64,000 nt of DNA from AP-15 sp963814805. Lineage in GTDB: Bacteria > Pseudomonadota > Alphaproteobacteria > ATCC43930 > CGMCC-115725. The stretch lies in contig CAWFER010000002.1 in assembly GCA_963814805.1 (NCBI GenBank), positions 1 to 64,000 on the forward strand. Reading direction: 5' to 3'. Positions 36,578-46,482 of the stretch are shown here, piece after piece; position 1 is the first letter of the stretch; every line of letters begins with the position of its first letter. Under the pieces are notes generated by a model. That model did not search any database. It was not told the DNA's origin and saw nothing but the letters and a program-made list of their open reading frames with translations. The translations under genes were made by a program, and so were the position numbers.

Positions 36578-38166
36578 TCAAGCGGCGCCGAGCGCTTCGG
36601 CGAGCCGGGGTTCGATCGCCTCCCGGCGGCGCAGCCGGTCAAGCAGAAGCTGCGGCAGCAGGTGCGCCGGCAAATCGAGCCGCCGCGGGTGCGGCACGGC
36701 GCCGTCGAGCACGACATAGTCGCTCGCCCATTCGTCGAAGCCGAAATGCTGGAAGGCGCTGCGGCAGGCTCGGCAGGTGGTCGCCGTAAAAGCCGAGAAC
36801 GCCATCGCGCCGGCGCGGTCCCAGGCCCTCCGACAAAATCTCCAGCATCTCGTCCGACCGGGTCAGCCCGTCGAGATAGCGCAGCAATTGGCCGCCCTGG
36901 GGTATGCCGTGCGGATCGAAGCGCCGCCGCAGCGCCGGGATCGATCGGCGCTCCGGATTCGAGCCAGGGGCCGTGATTGCCCATGGTGATGACGAAAATA
37001 AAGGTGCGCGGGCCGGCCTCGTCGAGGATCGTCAGCACCCGGCGGGCGAGTTCGGGATCGGCGAAATAGGGCGGCCGGCGCGAGCCGCCCAGGCTTTCGC
37101 GGCCGAGAAACGCATCGAAGCCGAGCGCCGGCATGGCCCGGTCGCGGTGAAAAAAGCCGCGGTCGAACGGATGCAGGCAAAGGGTGCGATAGCCCTCGGC
37201 GCGCAGCCGCCAGGCGAGCGAGGCGATCGGCGCCCGGGCAAAGGCGTGATAGGGGTTGAAGCGGTCGTAGCCGAGATCCTGATCGGGGATGCCGGTCAAC
37301 ACCGCAAATTCGGCGCGCATCGTATTGGCGCCCCAGCCGGCGACATCGAGCCGTCCGAAGGTCGCGCCCTCATCCACACAAGCGTCGAAGCCCGGCAGCA
37401 GGTCTTCGGGCACGCGCGGCGAGGTCCGGCGCGCGTCGAAGAACGATTCGCACTGCACCAGGACCAGCGGCACATCGGCGGCGGCGCGCCCGCCCGCGCC
37501 GACGCCTGAGCGCTTGTCGGCCGGCGCCGCTGGGCGGGGCGTGGCGGCGGCGGCGCGCCTCGCGTTCGGCGCGGGCGATGATCCCGTAGACGAGAAGGAT
37601 CGCGAACGGCCCGAGCCTCGCCGCGTCGGCGAACGGCTCGCCGCTCGGATCGAGGCGGCGCAGCAGCCTGGCCGCCCGGCCCAGCGCCGGCTGGCGCGCC
37701 AGCACCGCCCCGCGCCGCCCACACGCCCGCCGCCGCGAGCAGCATCGACGGCGCGCCCGGCCGCCACAAGGCCGGCTCGAGAACGAGCAGCCCGATGCCG
37801 AGGGCGATCGCCGCCAGCGCCCCGCCGATGACCAGGCCCGGCCCGGCGAACGGCAGATAGAGCTGCGGATGGGTAAAGACATGCGGCAGCTCGGACATGT
37901 CGGAAAACACCACCGGCTCGCGCACCGCCTCGCGCTTGGCATGGTCGGCGAGCGCCAGACCGGCGCCGAGCGACAGCACGACGAGCCCGGCGAAAATCGG
38001 TCGGCCGGTGGCGAGCAGCAACAGGCCGGCGGCGAGCACTACCGGAAATAGGTCGAGCAGAACCGCCGGCAGGCAGCGCCAGCCGCGCCTTGGCGACCCG
38101 GCGCGGGATCAGCCACGCCGCCAGCGCCAGGATCGCGCCGGCCGCGGCTTGCAGCGGCTCACTCAT
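36578..38166 (-). pseudogene. Sulfatase-like (LTA-synthase/phosphoglycerol-transferase type) membrane enzyme, several frameshifts
   Basis: About 530 aa after repair. The membrane N terminus starts MSEPLQAAAGAILALAAWL, then in other frames MLAAGLLLLATGRPIFAGL and LVIGGALAAIALGIGLLVLE. The catalytic domain has LVLVQCESFFDARR (nucleophile region), MRAEFAVLTGI, IFVITMGNHGPWLE and LGFYGDHLPSLPQ, all typical of the alkaline-phosphatase-superfamily sulfatase fold used by LTA synthase and MdoB. It would transfer phosphoglycerol or phosphoethanolamine to an envelope glycan. At least four indels are needed. Its start overlaps the upstream SDR gene by 8 bases. Confidence 0.75.
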
Positions 38167-38953
38167 CCGGCGCCCAGGCGGGCTGGATATGAAAGCGAAA
38201 GCGGCGCAGGATCGCGTCGCCGATGAAGGCCGGGGCGATGTCGCAGAATTGCAGGCCGAGCACCAGCGGCCAGGGGAAGGCGACCCGGCGCCGGCCGCGG
38301 TCGATGCCGCGCTTGACGATGCGGGCTGCGGCCTCGCCGCTGGCGAGGAACGGGGTCGGCCCGTCGAAGCGGTCGGTCATCGGCGAATCGAAAAAGCCCG
38401 GACACACGATCGTCACCCCGACCCCGCGCGGCGCGAGGCGCGGCCGCAGCGCCTCGGCATAGGCGCGCAGCCCGGCCTTGCTCGCGCAATAGCCGGGGCT
38501 GTAGGGCAGCCCGCGATAGGCGGCGATCGAGGCCACCACCGCCACCCGCCCGCGGCCGCGGGCGCACAAGGCCGGCAGCAGCGGCTCGACCGTGTTGATT
38601 GCGCCCAGCAGGTTGACGCGGATCTGGCGCGCTGCGGTCTCGACCCCTTCGGACGGGCTCTCGGGGTCCGGCCCGGCCGAAATCCCGGCATTGGCGACCA
38701 CCAGATCGACCGGGTGATCGCGGTCGAATTGGCCGAACCAGGCGGCCATCGCCGCGGCGTCGGCGACGTCAATCGACGCCGTTCTGGTGCTGGCCCCCTT
38801 GGCCTCGCAGGCCTCGGCCGACGCCGCCAGCCGCCCTCGGTCGCGGCCGAGCAGCCCGATCACCGCGCCCGGCCGGGCATAGGCCTGGGCCAAGGCGGCG
38901 CCGAGCCCGCTCGAAGCGCCGGTGACGACCACGACGGGAAAAGATGAACGCAT
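38159..38953 (-). CDS. Short-chain dehydrogenase/reductase (SDR)
   Basis: A 264-aa classical SDR. The cofactor motif TGASSGLGAALA is near residue 11, NAGISAG near 88, the catalytic Ser in VVASIAAYRGLP, and Y-x3-K in YCASKAG near 154. No substrate can be assigned. It overlaps the sulfatase-like gene downstream, and this pair resembles envelope-polysaccharide loci in rhizobia, where an SDR and a phosphotransferase travel together. It is intact, unlike its partner. Confidence 0.9.
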   Translation of the reverse strand: MRSSFPVVVVTGASSGLGAALAQAYARPGAVIGLLGRDRGRLAASAEACEAKGASTRTASIDVADAAAMAAWFGQFDRDHPVDLVVANAGISAGPDPESPSEGVETAARQIRVNLLGAINTVEPLLPALCARGRGRVAVVASIAAYRGLPYSPGYCASKAGLRAYAEALRPRLAPRGVGVTIVCPGFFDSPMTDRFDGPTPFLASGEAAARIVKRGIDRGRRRVAFPWPLVLGLQFCDIAPAFIGDAILRRFRFHIQPAWAPDE

Positions 38954-39390
38954 GTCCTCTAGACTAGGAAAGCCGCCGTCCCAGAAACGTCAAAACCTGG
39001 AGTGTCCGGAACCGTCAAGAACTTCGAATATGCTGTATGCGGCGCCAGAGCGCCGGCATCCCCCGGCGAGATTTCGAATCGCAATGGTTCGATCCGATCG
39101 GTTGCCGATCATGCATAGGCTCGCGCGGCGGGCGACAGACTAGATGGCGGCCGCCGCAAAGTCCTCACAGCGGGCTGCGGCACTTCACCACGGCCGCTAC
39201 GCTGGCAGGGCCGAACTCACCGGCCCGACGACCGCCGGCGCCGATCAAAGGCCGGCCTCGGGCGAGGCGGGGCAGTGCGCCAGGGTGCTCGGCGATGGAC
39301 AAGACCGGCGCCGCGCAATAAAAGCCGGAGAGGCGCCGCCACGCGCCGGTTTTCTTTCCCGATCGGCGTCACCCGCGAAAGGGACGAGCA
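38954..39390. other. 437-bp intergenic region without a convincing gene
   Basis: This separates the divergent SDR and glyoxalase II genes. I find no protein-like open frame on either strand. Just before the glyoxalase gene there is a plus-strand hairpin (aagccgg near 39322 and ccggttt near 39345) followed by ttttcttt, which looks like an intrinsic terminator or leader attenuator. Promoters for both flanking genes should lie here but cannot be pinned down. Confidence 0.5.
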
Positions 39391-40184
39391 ATGATCGTCG
39401 AACAGATCTGGACCGCAAATGCCGGCCGCAATTTCAACTATCTGATCGCCTGCCGGGAAACCGGCGAGGCGCTGGCGGTCGACCCGCTCGATCACGCCAA
39501 GTGCCTGGCCGCGGCCAAGGCGCAGGGGCTGGACCATCACCCAGATCCTCAATACCCACGAGCATCGCGACCACACCGGCGGCAACCCGCAGATGGTCGC
39601 GGCGACCGGCGCCAAGGTGCTGGCGCATGTCAACGCCAAGGACAAGATCCCGGAGATGGATCAGGGGTTGCGCGCCGGCGACGTGATCAAGATCGGCAAG
39701 ACGGTCGAGCTCGAATGCCTCGACACCCCGGGCCACACGATGTCGCACATCTGCGTCACCGCGCATGGCGACACCCCGGCCCTGTTCTGCGGCGACACTC
39801 TCTTCAATGCCGGCGCCGGCAATTGCCACAATGGCGGGCATCCGAACGAGCTCTACAACACGTTTGTCGGCCAACTGGCCAAGCTGCCGGAAGAAACCCT
39901 GATCTATCCGGGCCACGACTATATCGCGCGCAACCTCGCCTTCACCCTCGACCGCGAGCCCGACAACGGCAAGGCCAAGGCGATGCTGCCGCAGGCCGAG
40001 AAAGCAGGACACCAACCGGGCGTTGGTGACCACCTCTGGCGCTGGAGCGCGAGATCAACACTTTTTTCCGCCTGACGAGCCCATCGGTGATCCGCCGCCT
40101 GCGCGAGGCCTTTCCCGACCTCCCGAAAATCCCGACCAGCGCACCGTGTTCCTGAAGCTGCGCGAACTGCGCAACAAATGGTGA
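39391..40184 (+). pseudogene. gloB: Hydroxyacylglutathione hydrolase (glyoxalase II), several frameshifts
   Basis: About 262 aa after repair. It begins MIVEQIWTANAGRNFNYLI. The zinc-binding THEHRDHTGGN (39558-39590), the third ligand region LDTPGHTMSHICV, LFCGDTLFNAGAG and YPGHDYIARNLAF are all present. The tail (ALEREINTFFRLTSPSVI and FLKLRELRNKW) shows the glyoxalase II C-terminal domain. Four indels (near 39530, 40004, 40033 and 40120) break the frame. It would hydrolyse S-lactoylglutathione. The motif set is complete, so base-calling errors are as likely as decay. Confidence 0.82.
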
Positions 40185-40243
40185 GGCCGGCGTAGACGGC
40201 CGGCGCTTTCGCAATCGGGATGACCGTCGCCTTTCGGCTCCTC

Positions 40244-40270
40244 GCAATGACAATTCTCAGCTGTCATTGC
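40244..40270. repeat. Dispersed palindromic repeat between convergent genes
   Basis: A perfect 9-bp stem (gcaatgaca / tgtcattgc) with a 9-base loop is followed by gagcgagagcgacgcaatct. This sequence type is a dispersed intergenic repeat widespread in Rhizobiales and Rhodospirillales genomes. It lies between the ends of the glyoxalase II and amidohydrolase genes and can serve as a two-way terminator. Confidence 0.65.
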
Positions 40271-40302
40271 GAGCGAGAGCGACGCAATCTCGTGCGGCCC
40301 GT

Positions 40303-42026
40303 CTACGCGGCGAGCCGTCCCTTCAGCACCTGGCCGGCGCTGTGGCCGGTGGCCACGCCGTTCTCGACCGCGACGGCGCCGTTGACGATGGTCGCGGCGA
40401 TGCCGTCGGCCTTTTGCACCAGCCGCCGCGCGCCGCCCGGCAGATCCTGCTCGACGGTCGGCAATTGCGGCTTGATCCGCTGCCTCGTCGAACACGACCA
40501 GGTCGGCGGCATAGCCGGTGCGGATGAGCCCGCGATCGGGCAATTCCCAGGCCGAGGCGTTGTCGAAGGTCAGCATGCGCACCGCTTCTTCGAGGGTGAA
40601 TTGCTGCTTGTTGCGCACCCAGTAGCTCAACAGGTGGGTCTGCAGCGACGAGCCCATTTCCTGGCACACATGCGCGCCCGAATCGGAGAACGTCGCCAGG
40701 GTGCGCGGATGCTTCAGCAGGCCCAGCACATCGGCCGGCTGCTCGTTGACGATCGGCTGGACGAACACCCGGTTGTCGTTTTCGAGCGCCAGATCGAGGA
40801 TCACCTCGACCGGGTGCTTGTTGTGCCGGCGCGACAACTCGCCGACGCTCGGATCGTCCCAGTCGACGCTTAGCATCGGGAACAGATTGTCGTAATCGGG
40901 CTTGCGCGGGTTGGTGGTCGCCGCCCCGCCGCCCTGCAGGGTGCGGTCGCGCGGCTTCATCGTCGCCTCCTCGGCGATCAGCCGGCGGCGCACTTCCGGG
41001 TCGGCGAGACGCCGCTTCTGTTCGGCCAAGCGGCAAGGCGCGGATCGCCTTCCAGCCCGGCAGCACGTCGAACGGCAGATAGGATTTCAATGAGAACACG
41101 GCGTTGATCGAGCGGGTCGTCGCCTGCCCATACATGCGCCCGCCCAGCGCCACCGTCTCGTCCATGAAGCCGGGTCTGGTAGTCCCACGGGTTGGGATCG
41201 ATCCCCTGCTTGGTCGCCAGCATGCCGAACATGATCGGCCGGCCGCTGTCGAGCGCGATCCGGCGCAATTCTTCGAGGCAGGCGCGCTGCGCCTCGCCGC
41301 CCGAAATGTCGGGGCCGATCTGGAAGATCCCCGAATCGAGCGCCGCCATCGCCCCGACCAGGCGGTCGATCTCACGCCAATCGGCGATGCGGCTGGCGAC
41401 CGGGGTGTCGTCCGGGCGTCACATGCGTCGTCGCCCGCGAGGTCGAGAACCCCAGCGCCCCGGCCCGGATCGCCTCGCCGACCGCGTGCTCCATCCGGCG
41501 CAGATCGTCCTCGCTGGCCGTCTCGGTCAGCGCGCGCTTGCCCATCGCATACATGCGCAACGCCGAGTGGCCGATATACATGCCGTAATTCAAGCCCTTG
41601 GGCAGGCGTTCGACATTGGCCAGGTATTCGGGAAAGGTTTCCCAATTCCAGTCGATGCCGGCCATCATCGCCTCGGTCGGGATGTCCTCGACCGCGGTCA
41701 GGCAGCGGGCGAACCATTCGCGGTCCTCGGGCTTGCACGGGGCCAGCGCAAAGCCGCAATTGCCCATCACGACGCTGGTGACGCCATGCCAGCACGAGCA
41801 GCTGCCGAGCGGGTCCCAGGCGACCTGCGCGTCCATATGGGTGTGGCCGTCGATGAACCCCGGCGCCACGATCAGCCCGTCGGCGTCGATGATGCGCTCG
41901 GCGGTGCTGCGGATGCGGCCGATCTCGACGATCCGGCCGCCCTTGACGCCGACATCGGCGCGATAGCGCGGCAGCCCCGAGCCATCCACCACGGTGCCGT
42001 TCTTGATCAAAAGGTCGAGACCCATC
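40303..42026 (-). pseudogene. N-acyl-D-amino-acid deacylase (D-aminoacylase) family amidohydrolase, several frameshifts
   Basis: About 573 aa after repair, the usual length. The start MGLDLLIKNGTVVDGSGLPR is at 42026. The metal motif is GFIDGHTHMDAQV near residue 66 and the GVTSVVMGNCGFALAP loop follows. Further pieces lie in shifted frames: GPDISGGEAQRACLEELRR, SLKSYLPFDVLPGW, FSDSGAHVCQEMGSSLQT and the tail AADLVVFDEAA. Frames change near 41420, 41175, 41030 and 40490. It would hydrolyse N-acyl-D-amino acids or related amides. Confidence 0.82.
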
Positions 42027-42170
42027 GCGATCTCCCGAAATGCCGGCTGACTGTCAGAGGACAATGGCGAGCTTGTCAATCGCGACCGGGGCAGCGATCA
42101 GGCATGCCGGGAATGCGCACGCTCGGCGCCGACGCTGCGCGATAGCGTATCAAAACAGTATGAGCACCGG

Positions 42171-42818
42171 TCAGGTCAGCAGTTTTTGCAGCCGCTCGGC
42201 CATTTGCGCCGGCGTGTCCTCATCGGTGAAGCTGGCGGTGAAGCGGCCCTTCGGGTCCATCACATAGATCATCGAGCTGTGATCCATCGAATAGTCGCCG
42301 CCGGCTTCGGGGTGCTTGGCGTAATAGACCCGGTAGGCGTCGGCCGCCTTGGCGATCTGGGCGGCGCTGCCGGTCAGCGCCAGGATCGGGGCGCCAAAGG
42401 CCGCCACATAGTTTTTCAGCACCTGCGGCGTGTCGCGCGCAGGGTCGATGGTGATGAACACCGGCCGCACCTCGCTGCGCTTGGCTCCGAGATCCCTGAG
42501 CGCGATGGCGATGTTGTTGAGTGTCGTCGGACACTCGTCGGGACAGTGGGTATAGCCGAAATAAACCAATAGCCATTTCCCTTCGAGCGCGGTGTTGGTG
42601 ACCGTCTTGCCGTCCTGATCGACGAGGGTGAAGGGGCCGCCGATCGCGCTGCCGAGCAAGGTGCCCGAGACGCCGTGCGCGCTGTCGTGCAGTTCGAGCG
42701 CGAGAAACGCGGCCGAGCCGAGGATCACCAGCGCGCCGAGCATTGCTGCGGCGAGCGCGATGCGCGGCGGCTGCCGCTGCGTTGGTTTCCGGACCTCGCC
42801 CGAAGAACCTCCCGCCAT
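42171..42818 (-). CDS. SCO1/SenC-type copper chaperone
   Basis: A 215-aa protein with an N-terminal membrane anchor (RIALAAAMLGALVILGSAAF), a thioredoxin-like fold and the copper-binding CxxxC motif in YTHCPDECPTTLNNIAIA near residue 93. The conserved His is in YSMDHSSMIYVMD near 179. SCO proteins deliver copper to cytochrome oxidase CuA or act as thiol reductases. No oxidase genes are near. It ends in a glutamine/leucine-rich helix. It follows mepA by 12 bp on the same strand. Confidence 0.9.
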   Translation of the reverse strand: MAGGSSGEVRKPTQRQPPRIALAAAMLGALVILGSAAFLALELHDSAHGVSGTLLGSAIGGPFTLVDQDGKTVTNTALEGKWLLVYFGYTHCPDECPTTLNNIAIALRDLGAKRSEVRPVFITIDPARDTPQVLKNYVAAFGAPILALTGSAAQIAKAADAYRVYYAKHPEAGGDYSMDHSSMIYVMDPKGRFTASFTDEDTPAQMAERLQKLLT

Positions 42819-42830
42819 TTTTCGTCTCCC

Positions 42831-43776
42831 TCAATCCTGCGGAGCCGCGGCGAGCGCGGCGCAGGCGCGCGGCAGATTGTCGACCAAGAGCGGCCTGGCG
42901 TGCGAGGGCGGCGGATGCCGCGCCTCGGGGCTGAACCACCAGGCGAGCTGCTTGCCGCAGCCGTCGCCCGGCGGCGGCGGGGCCTGATCATGGCATTGCG
43001 CTCTGACCGGGCGGGCACAACAGACGCAGGTGAAAATGATAATCATGGCCCCACCAAGGCCGGATCTTGTTGAGCCAGGCGCGGTCGGTCCCAGCCTCGC
43101 GGCACAATTCCCGCTTGATCGCCGGGTTGACGAAAATCCGCGCCACCTGCTTCTCGCGCGCCACCGCCTCGTACATCCGGCGATAGGACGGGTTCCACAC
43201 CGCCTTGTCGACATGCCGGCCATCGGCGGCGACGACATCGGTCGCCGACATTTCTTCGCGCTCGGCCCGAGTGAGCCGCCGGTTCGGCATCGGCGTCAAC
43301 CAGATGTCGGCTTCGAGCCCGATCTGATGCGACGCGTGGCCGGTCAACATCGGGCCGCCGCGCGGCTGGGCGATATCGCCGACCAGGAACCCGGGCCAGC
43401 CCGCCTCGGCCGGCAATTTCGCCGAAAGTCGTTCGATGAATGCGATCAGCGCCGGATCGCCCCAGGCGCGGTCGCGCGACGGGCGCATGACCTGCCAGTT
43501 CGGCCCGTCGGCCGGCAGCTCGACCGCCCCTTGGAGACAGCCGCGCTCATAGCCGCCGATCGCTTGCGCGCGCCCCAGCGCCGGGGTCGTCTCCAGGCCA
43601 AAGACGCGCTGGGCGGCGTCTTGCGGCAGGATCGCCAGCACCGCCGCGCGATGCGCCGCCTCCTCGGCCGCATTGTCCTGCGCCGCTGCAGCTCCACAAG
43701 CGCCCGACAGGGCAACGGCGATGGCGATTGCTGCTGCCCAATCGAGGGGAGACCGCAGATACGTCGCGCGCGCCAT
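42831..43776 (-). CDS. mepA: Penicillin-insensitive murein endopeptidase MepA (frameshifted near the C terminus)
   Basis: About 314 aa after repair. The signal peptide (AAIAIAVALSGACGAAAAQ) is followed by the M74 zinc-peptidase motifs GCLQGAVELPADGPNWQVM, PMLTGHASHQIGLEADIWL and WWGHDYHFHLRLLCP. The frame breaks near 42993 after PPGQS; the other frame supplies CHDQAPPPPGDGCGKQLAW and the rest. It cleaves peptide cross-links in the periplasm. The active-site residues precede the frameshift, but as written the C-terminal 50 residues are lost. Confidence 0.88.
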
Positions 43777-43806
43777 GATGCTGTCCGAATCGATCCGGGC
43801 AGCCGG

Positions 43807-45622
43807 TCAGCGCTCGGCGGCGGCGAGGGCCTGGTCGAGGTCGCGGATCAAATCGTAGGCGGCTTCGAGGCCGATCGACAGGCGCACGACATCGGGGCCG
43901 GCGCCGGCGGCCTCGCGCTGCTCGTCGGAGAGCTGGCGGTGGGTGGTCGAGGCCGGGTGCAGGATCAGGCTGCGGGTGTCGCCGATATTGGCCAGGTGCG
44001 AGAACAGCTGCACGCTTTCGACGAGACGGGTCCCCGCCTCGAAACCGCCCTTGACGCCGAAGGTGAACACCGCGCCGGCGCCTTTCGGCAAGTATTTGAG
44101 GGCGAGATCGTGGTACGGGCTGTCCTTGAGCCCGGCATAGGAGACCCAGGCGACGCGCGGATCGGCGGCCAGAAACGCCGCGACCCTGCCGGCATTCTCG
44201 ACATGACGCTCCATGCGCACATGCAGGGTTTCGATGCCGGTCAGGGTCAGAAACGCGTTCATCGGCGACAGGGTCGGGCCGAAATCCCTGAGCGCCACCG
44301 CGCGCGCCTTGGTGGTGAATGCGAAATCGCCGAAATTCTCGTAGAATTTGAGGCCGTGATAGGCGGGCTCAGGGTCGGTCAGGGACGGAAACCGGTTGCC
44401 CTGCGCCCAGTCGAACCGGCCGCTCTCGACGACGATGCCGCCTAGCGCGTGGCCGTGGCCGGACAGGAACTTGGTCGTCGAATGGCAGACGATGTCGGCG
44501 CCCCATTCGAACGGCCGGCACAGATAGGGTGTCGCGAGCGTGTTGTCGACAATCAGCGGGATGCCGGCCTCGTGCGCGACCGCCGCCACTTTTTCGATGT
44601 CGACGACAATGCCGCCAGGGTTGGCCAAGTTTTCGACAAAGATCGCCCTGGTGCGCGGGGTCAAGGCCCGGCGGAAATTCTCCGGGTCGGCCGGATCGAC
44701 AAAATGGCACTTCCAGCCGAGCTTCTTGAACGACAGCCCGAACTGGGTCAGCGAGCCGCCATAAAGATTGCGCGAGGCGAGGAACTCGTCGCCCGGCTCC
44801 ATCAACGTGAAAAAGATCAGGAATTGCGCGGCATGGCCCGAGGCGGCGGCGACCGCGGCGCGGCCGTCTTCGAGGCTCGCCACGCGCTCTTCGAGCACCG
44901 ACACGGTCGGGTTGTTGAGCCGCGCATAGATGTAGCCAAAATTGTGCAGATTAAAGAGCGAGGCGGCGTGGTCGACATCGTCGAACACATAGGCCGCGGT
45001 CTGATAGATCGGGGTCGAGCGCGCGCCGGTCACCGGGTCGGGGGCGGCGCCGGCATGGACCGCGCGGGTCTCGAAGCCGTGGACCATGTTGGGCGAGGCC
45101 GAGGCCGCCGGCCGCTGCTTGGCCCGGCGCGCCAATGGCGGCTCGGGCGGGCGGTTTCGGATGATGCCGCTGTTGACCCCGCTCCACGACAATTCGCCGC
45201 CGAGCCGGCCGAACTCGATCTTCGGGCAGCGGTTCATCACCACTTCGATGCCGGCCGCCTCGGCCGTCGCCGCCGCCGCGTCGTTGCGGATGCCGAGCTG
45301 CATCCACAGGACCTTGGCGCCGATCGCAATCGCGTCCGCGGCCACGGCGGGGGCCTCGCGCGCGGCGCGGAACATGTCGACCATGTCGACCGGCTCCGGG
45401 ATGTCGCGCAGATTGGCGTAGACCTTTTCCCCGAGCAGGATCTCCCCGGCGATGCCGGGGTTGACCGGGATCACCCGATAGCCCTTGTTCTGCAGATACT
45501 TCATGACGAAGTAGCTGGGCCGGTTCCAGTTCGACGAGGCGCCGACCATGGCGATCGTGCGCACCCGCTCAAGGATCGCGCGCAATTGCGCGTCGGGGTA
45601 GGGGAGAGTCGAGGTCGCTCAT
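43807..45622 (-). CDS. metY: CoA-binding (YccU-like) domain fused to O-acetylhomoserine sulfhydrylase
   Basis: One reading frame joins a CoA-binding Rossmann domain (IAMVGASSNWNRPSYFVMKY, VIPVNPG, MNRCPKIEFGRL; first ~150 aa) with a full MetY enzyme (FETRAVHAGAAPDPVTGARS to RLSIGLEAAYDLIRDLDQAL; PLP lysine in CHSTTKFLSGHG). The domains are usually separate neighbouring genes. The linker (EPPLARRAKQRPAASASPN) contains an internal ATG that could start a free MetY. The N terminus also needs one indel (near 45605) to connect MSDLDS at 45622 with PDAQLRAILERVRT. It converts O-acetylhomoserine plus sulfide to homocysteine. Confidence 0.85.
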
Positions 45623-45677
45623 CGCGCTCAGTCCCTATGTCGCCGATCGGAGCTTCGCCGCATGGCCTCGGCCGCGC

Positions 45678-45977
45678 TTACCAAGTCAGCACGGCGCCCT
45701 TGAGCCCGACGCCGCCATTTTTATCGATCACCCCGAACAGCTGAAGCCGGCAAGGCCATGCCGGCATGCAGCCGCGGCGCCCGTCGCGGTCCGGATCAGC
45801 GGGGAACGGCAGGCGGCGATCAGGCATGACGAGACCCTCGGGCGGCGCCGTCGGGTCGAGCGGCTGCGGCAGCACGAGCTTGCCCCAGTCCGGCATCATC
45901 TGCCGCGCCGGCGCCGGCGGCGGCCAACCGGCGGCGACGAGCCCGGCGAAGACAGCGATCAGGGCCGGGCGCCGCAT
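45678..45977 (-). CDS. Small exported protein of unknown function
   Basis: A 99-aa protein with a signal peptide (RRPALIAVFAGLVAAGWPPP). A conserved-looking tail follows: RRGCMPAWPCRLQLFGVIDK then NGGVGLKGAVLTW. The two cysteines could form a disulfide. I recognise it only as a hypothetical family of alphaproteobacteria. It starts 8 bases after the peroxiredoxin gene ends and may be co-transcribed with it and with the CoA-binding/MetY gene further down. Confidence 0.6.
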   Translation of the reverse strand: MRRPALIAVFAGLVAAGWPPPAPARQMMPDWGKLVLPQPLDPTAPPEGLVMPDRRLPFPADPDRDGRRGCMPAWPCRLQLFGVIDKNGGVGLKGAVLTW

Positions 45978-45984
45978 CGCCCCC

Positions 45985-46467
45985 TCAGAGCGCCTTCAGC
46001 ATCGCCTCGGCGCTGGAGACGTCGAATTGTCCGGGCTGCTCGACATTCAACGCCTTGACCACCCCGTCATCGACCAGCATCGAATAGCGCTGGGTGCGCA
46101 CCCCCATGCCTTCCTTGACGCGGTCGAGCTCGAGCCCGATCGCCTTGACAAAATCGCCGCTGCCGTCGCCCAGCATCACCACCTTGCCGCCGGCCCCGTG
46201 CTCCTTGCCCCAGGCGTCCATGACGAACTGGTCGTTGACCGCGATGCAGGCGATCGTATCGACGCCCTTCTTTTTCAGCTCGTCGGCGTGGGTCACGTAG
46301 CCCGGCAGGTGACGTTGCGAGCAGGTCCGGGTGAAAGCGCCGGGAACCCCGAACAGCGCCACTTTCTTGCCGCGGAAAAATTCGTCGGTGGTGACCGCCT
46401 GGACCCCGTCCGGGCCCATATAGCGCAATGTCGCCGACGGCACCTTGTCGCCCACCTTGATGGTCAT
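45985..46467 (-). CDS. Peroxiredoxin (Prx5/AhpE-like, glutaredoxin-type)
   Basis: A 160-aa peroxiredoxin of the Prx5 group. The peroxidatic cysteine lies in GVPGAFTRTCSQRHLPGYV near residue 49 (the usual PGAFTPTCS, with Arg for Pro). ACIAVNDQFVMDAWGKEHG and LDRVKEGMGVRTQRYSML are family-typical. It reduces hydrogen and alkyl peroxides. It starts divergently from the PPTase gene with only 15 bp between the starts, so the two promoters must overlap each other's coding regions or leaders. Confidence 0.9.
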   Translation of the reverse strand: MTIKVGDKVPSATLRYMGPDGVQAVTTDEFFRGKKVALFGVPGAFTRTCSQRHLPGYVTHADELKKKGVDTIACIAVNDQFVMDAWGKEHGAGGKVVMLGDGSGDFVKAIGLELDRVKEGMGVRTQRYSMLVDDGVVKALNVEQPGQFDVSSAEAMLKAL

Positions 46468-46482
46468 CGATCGTCCTCCGCC

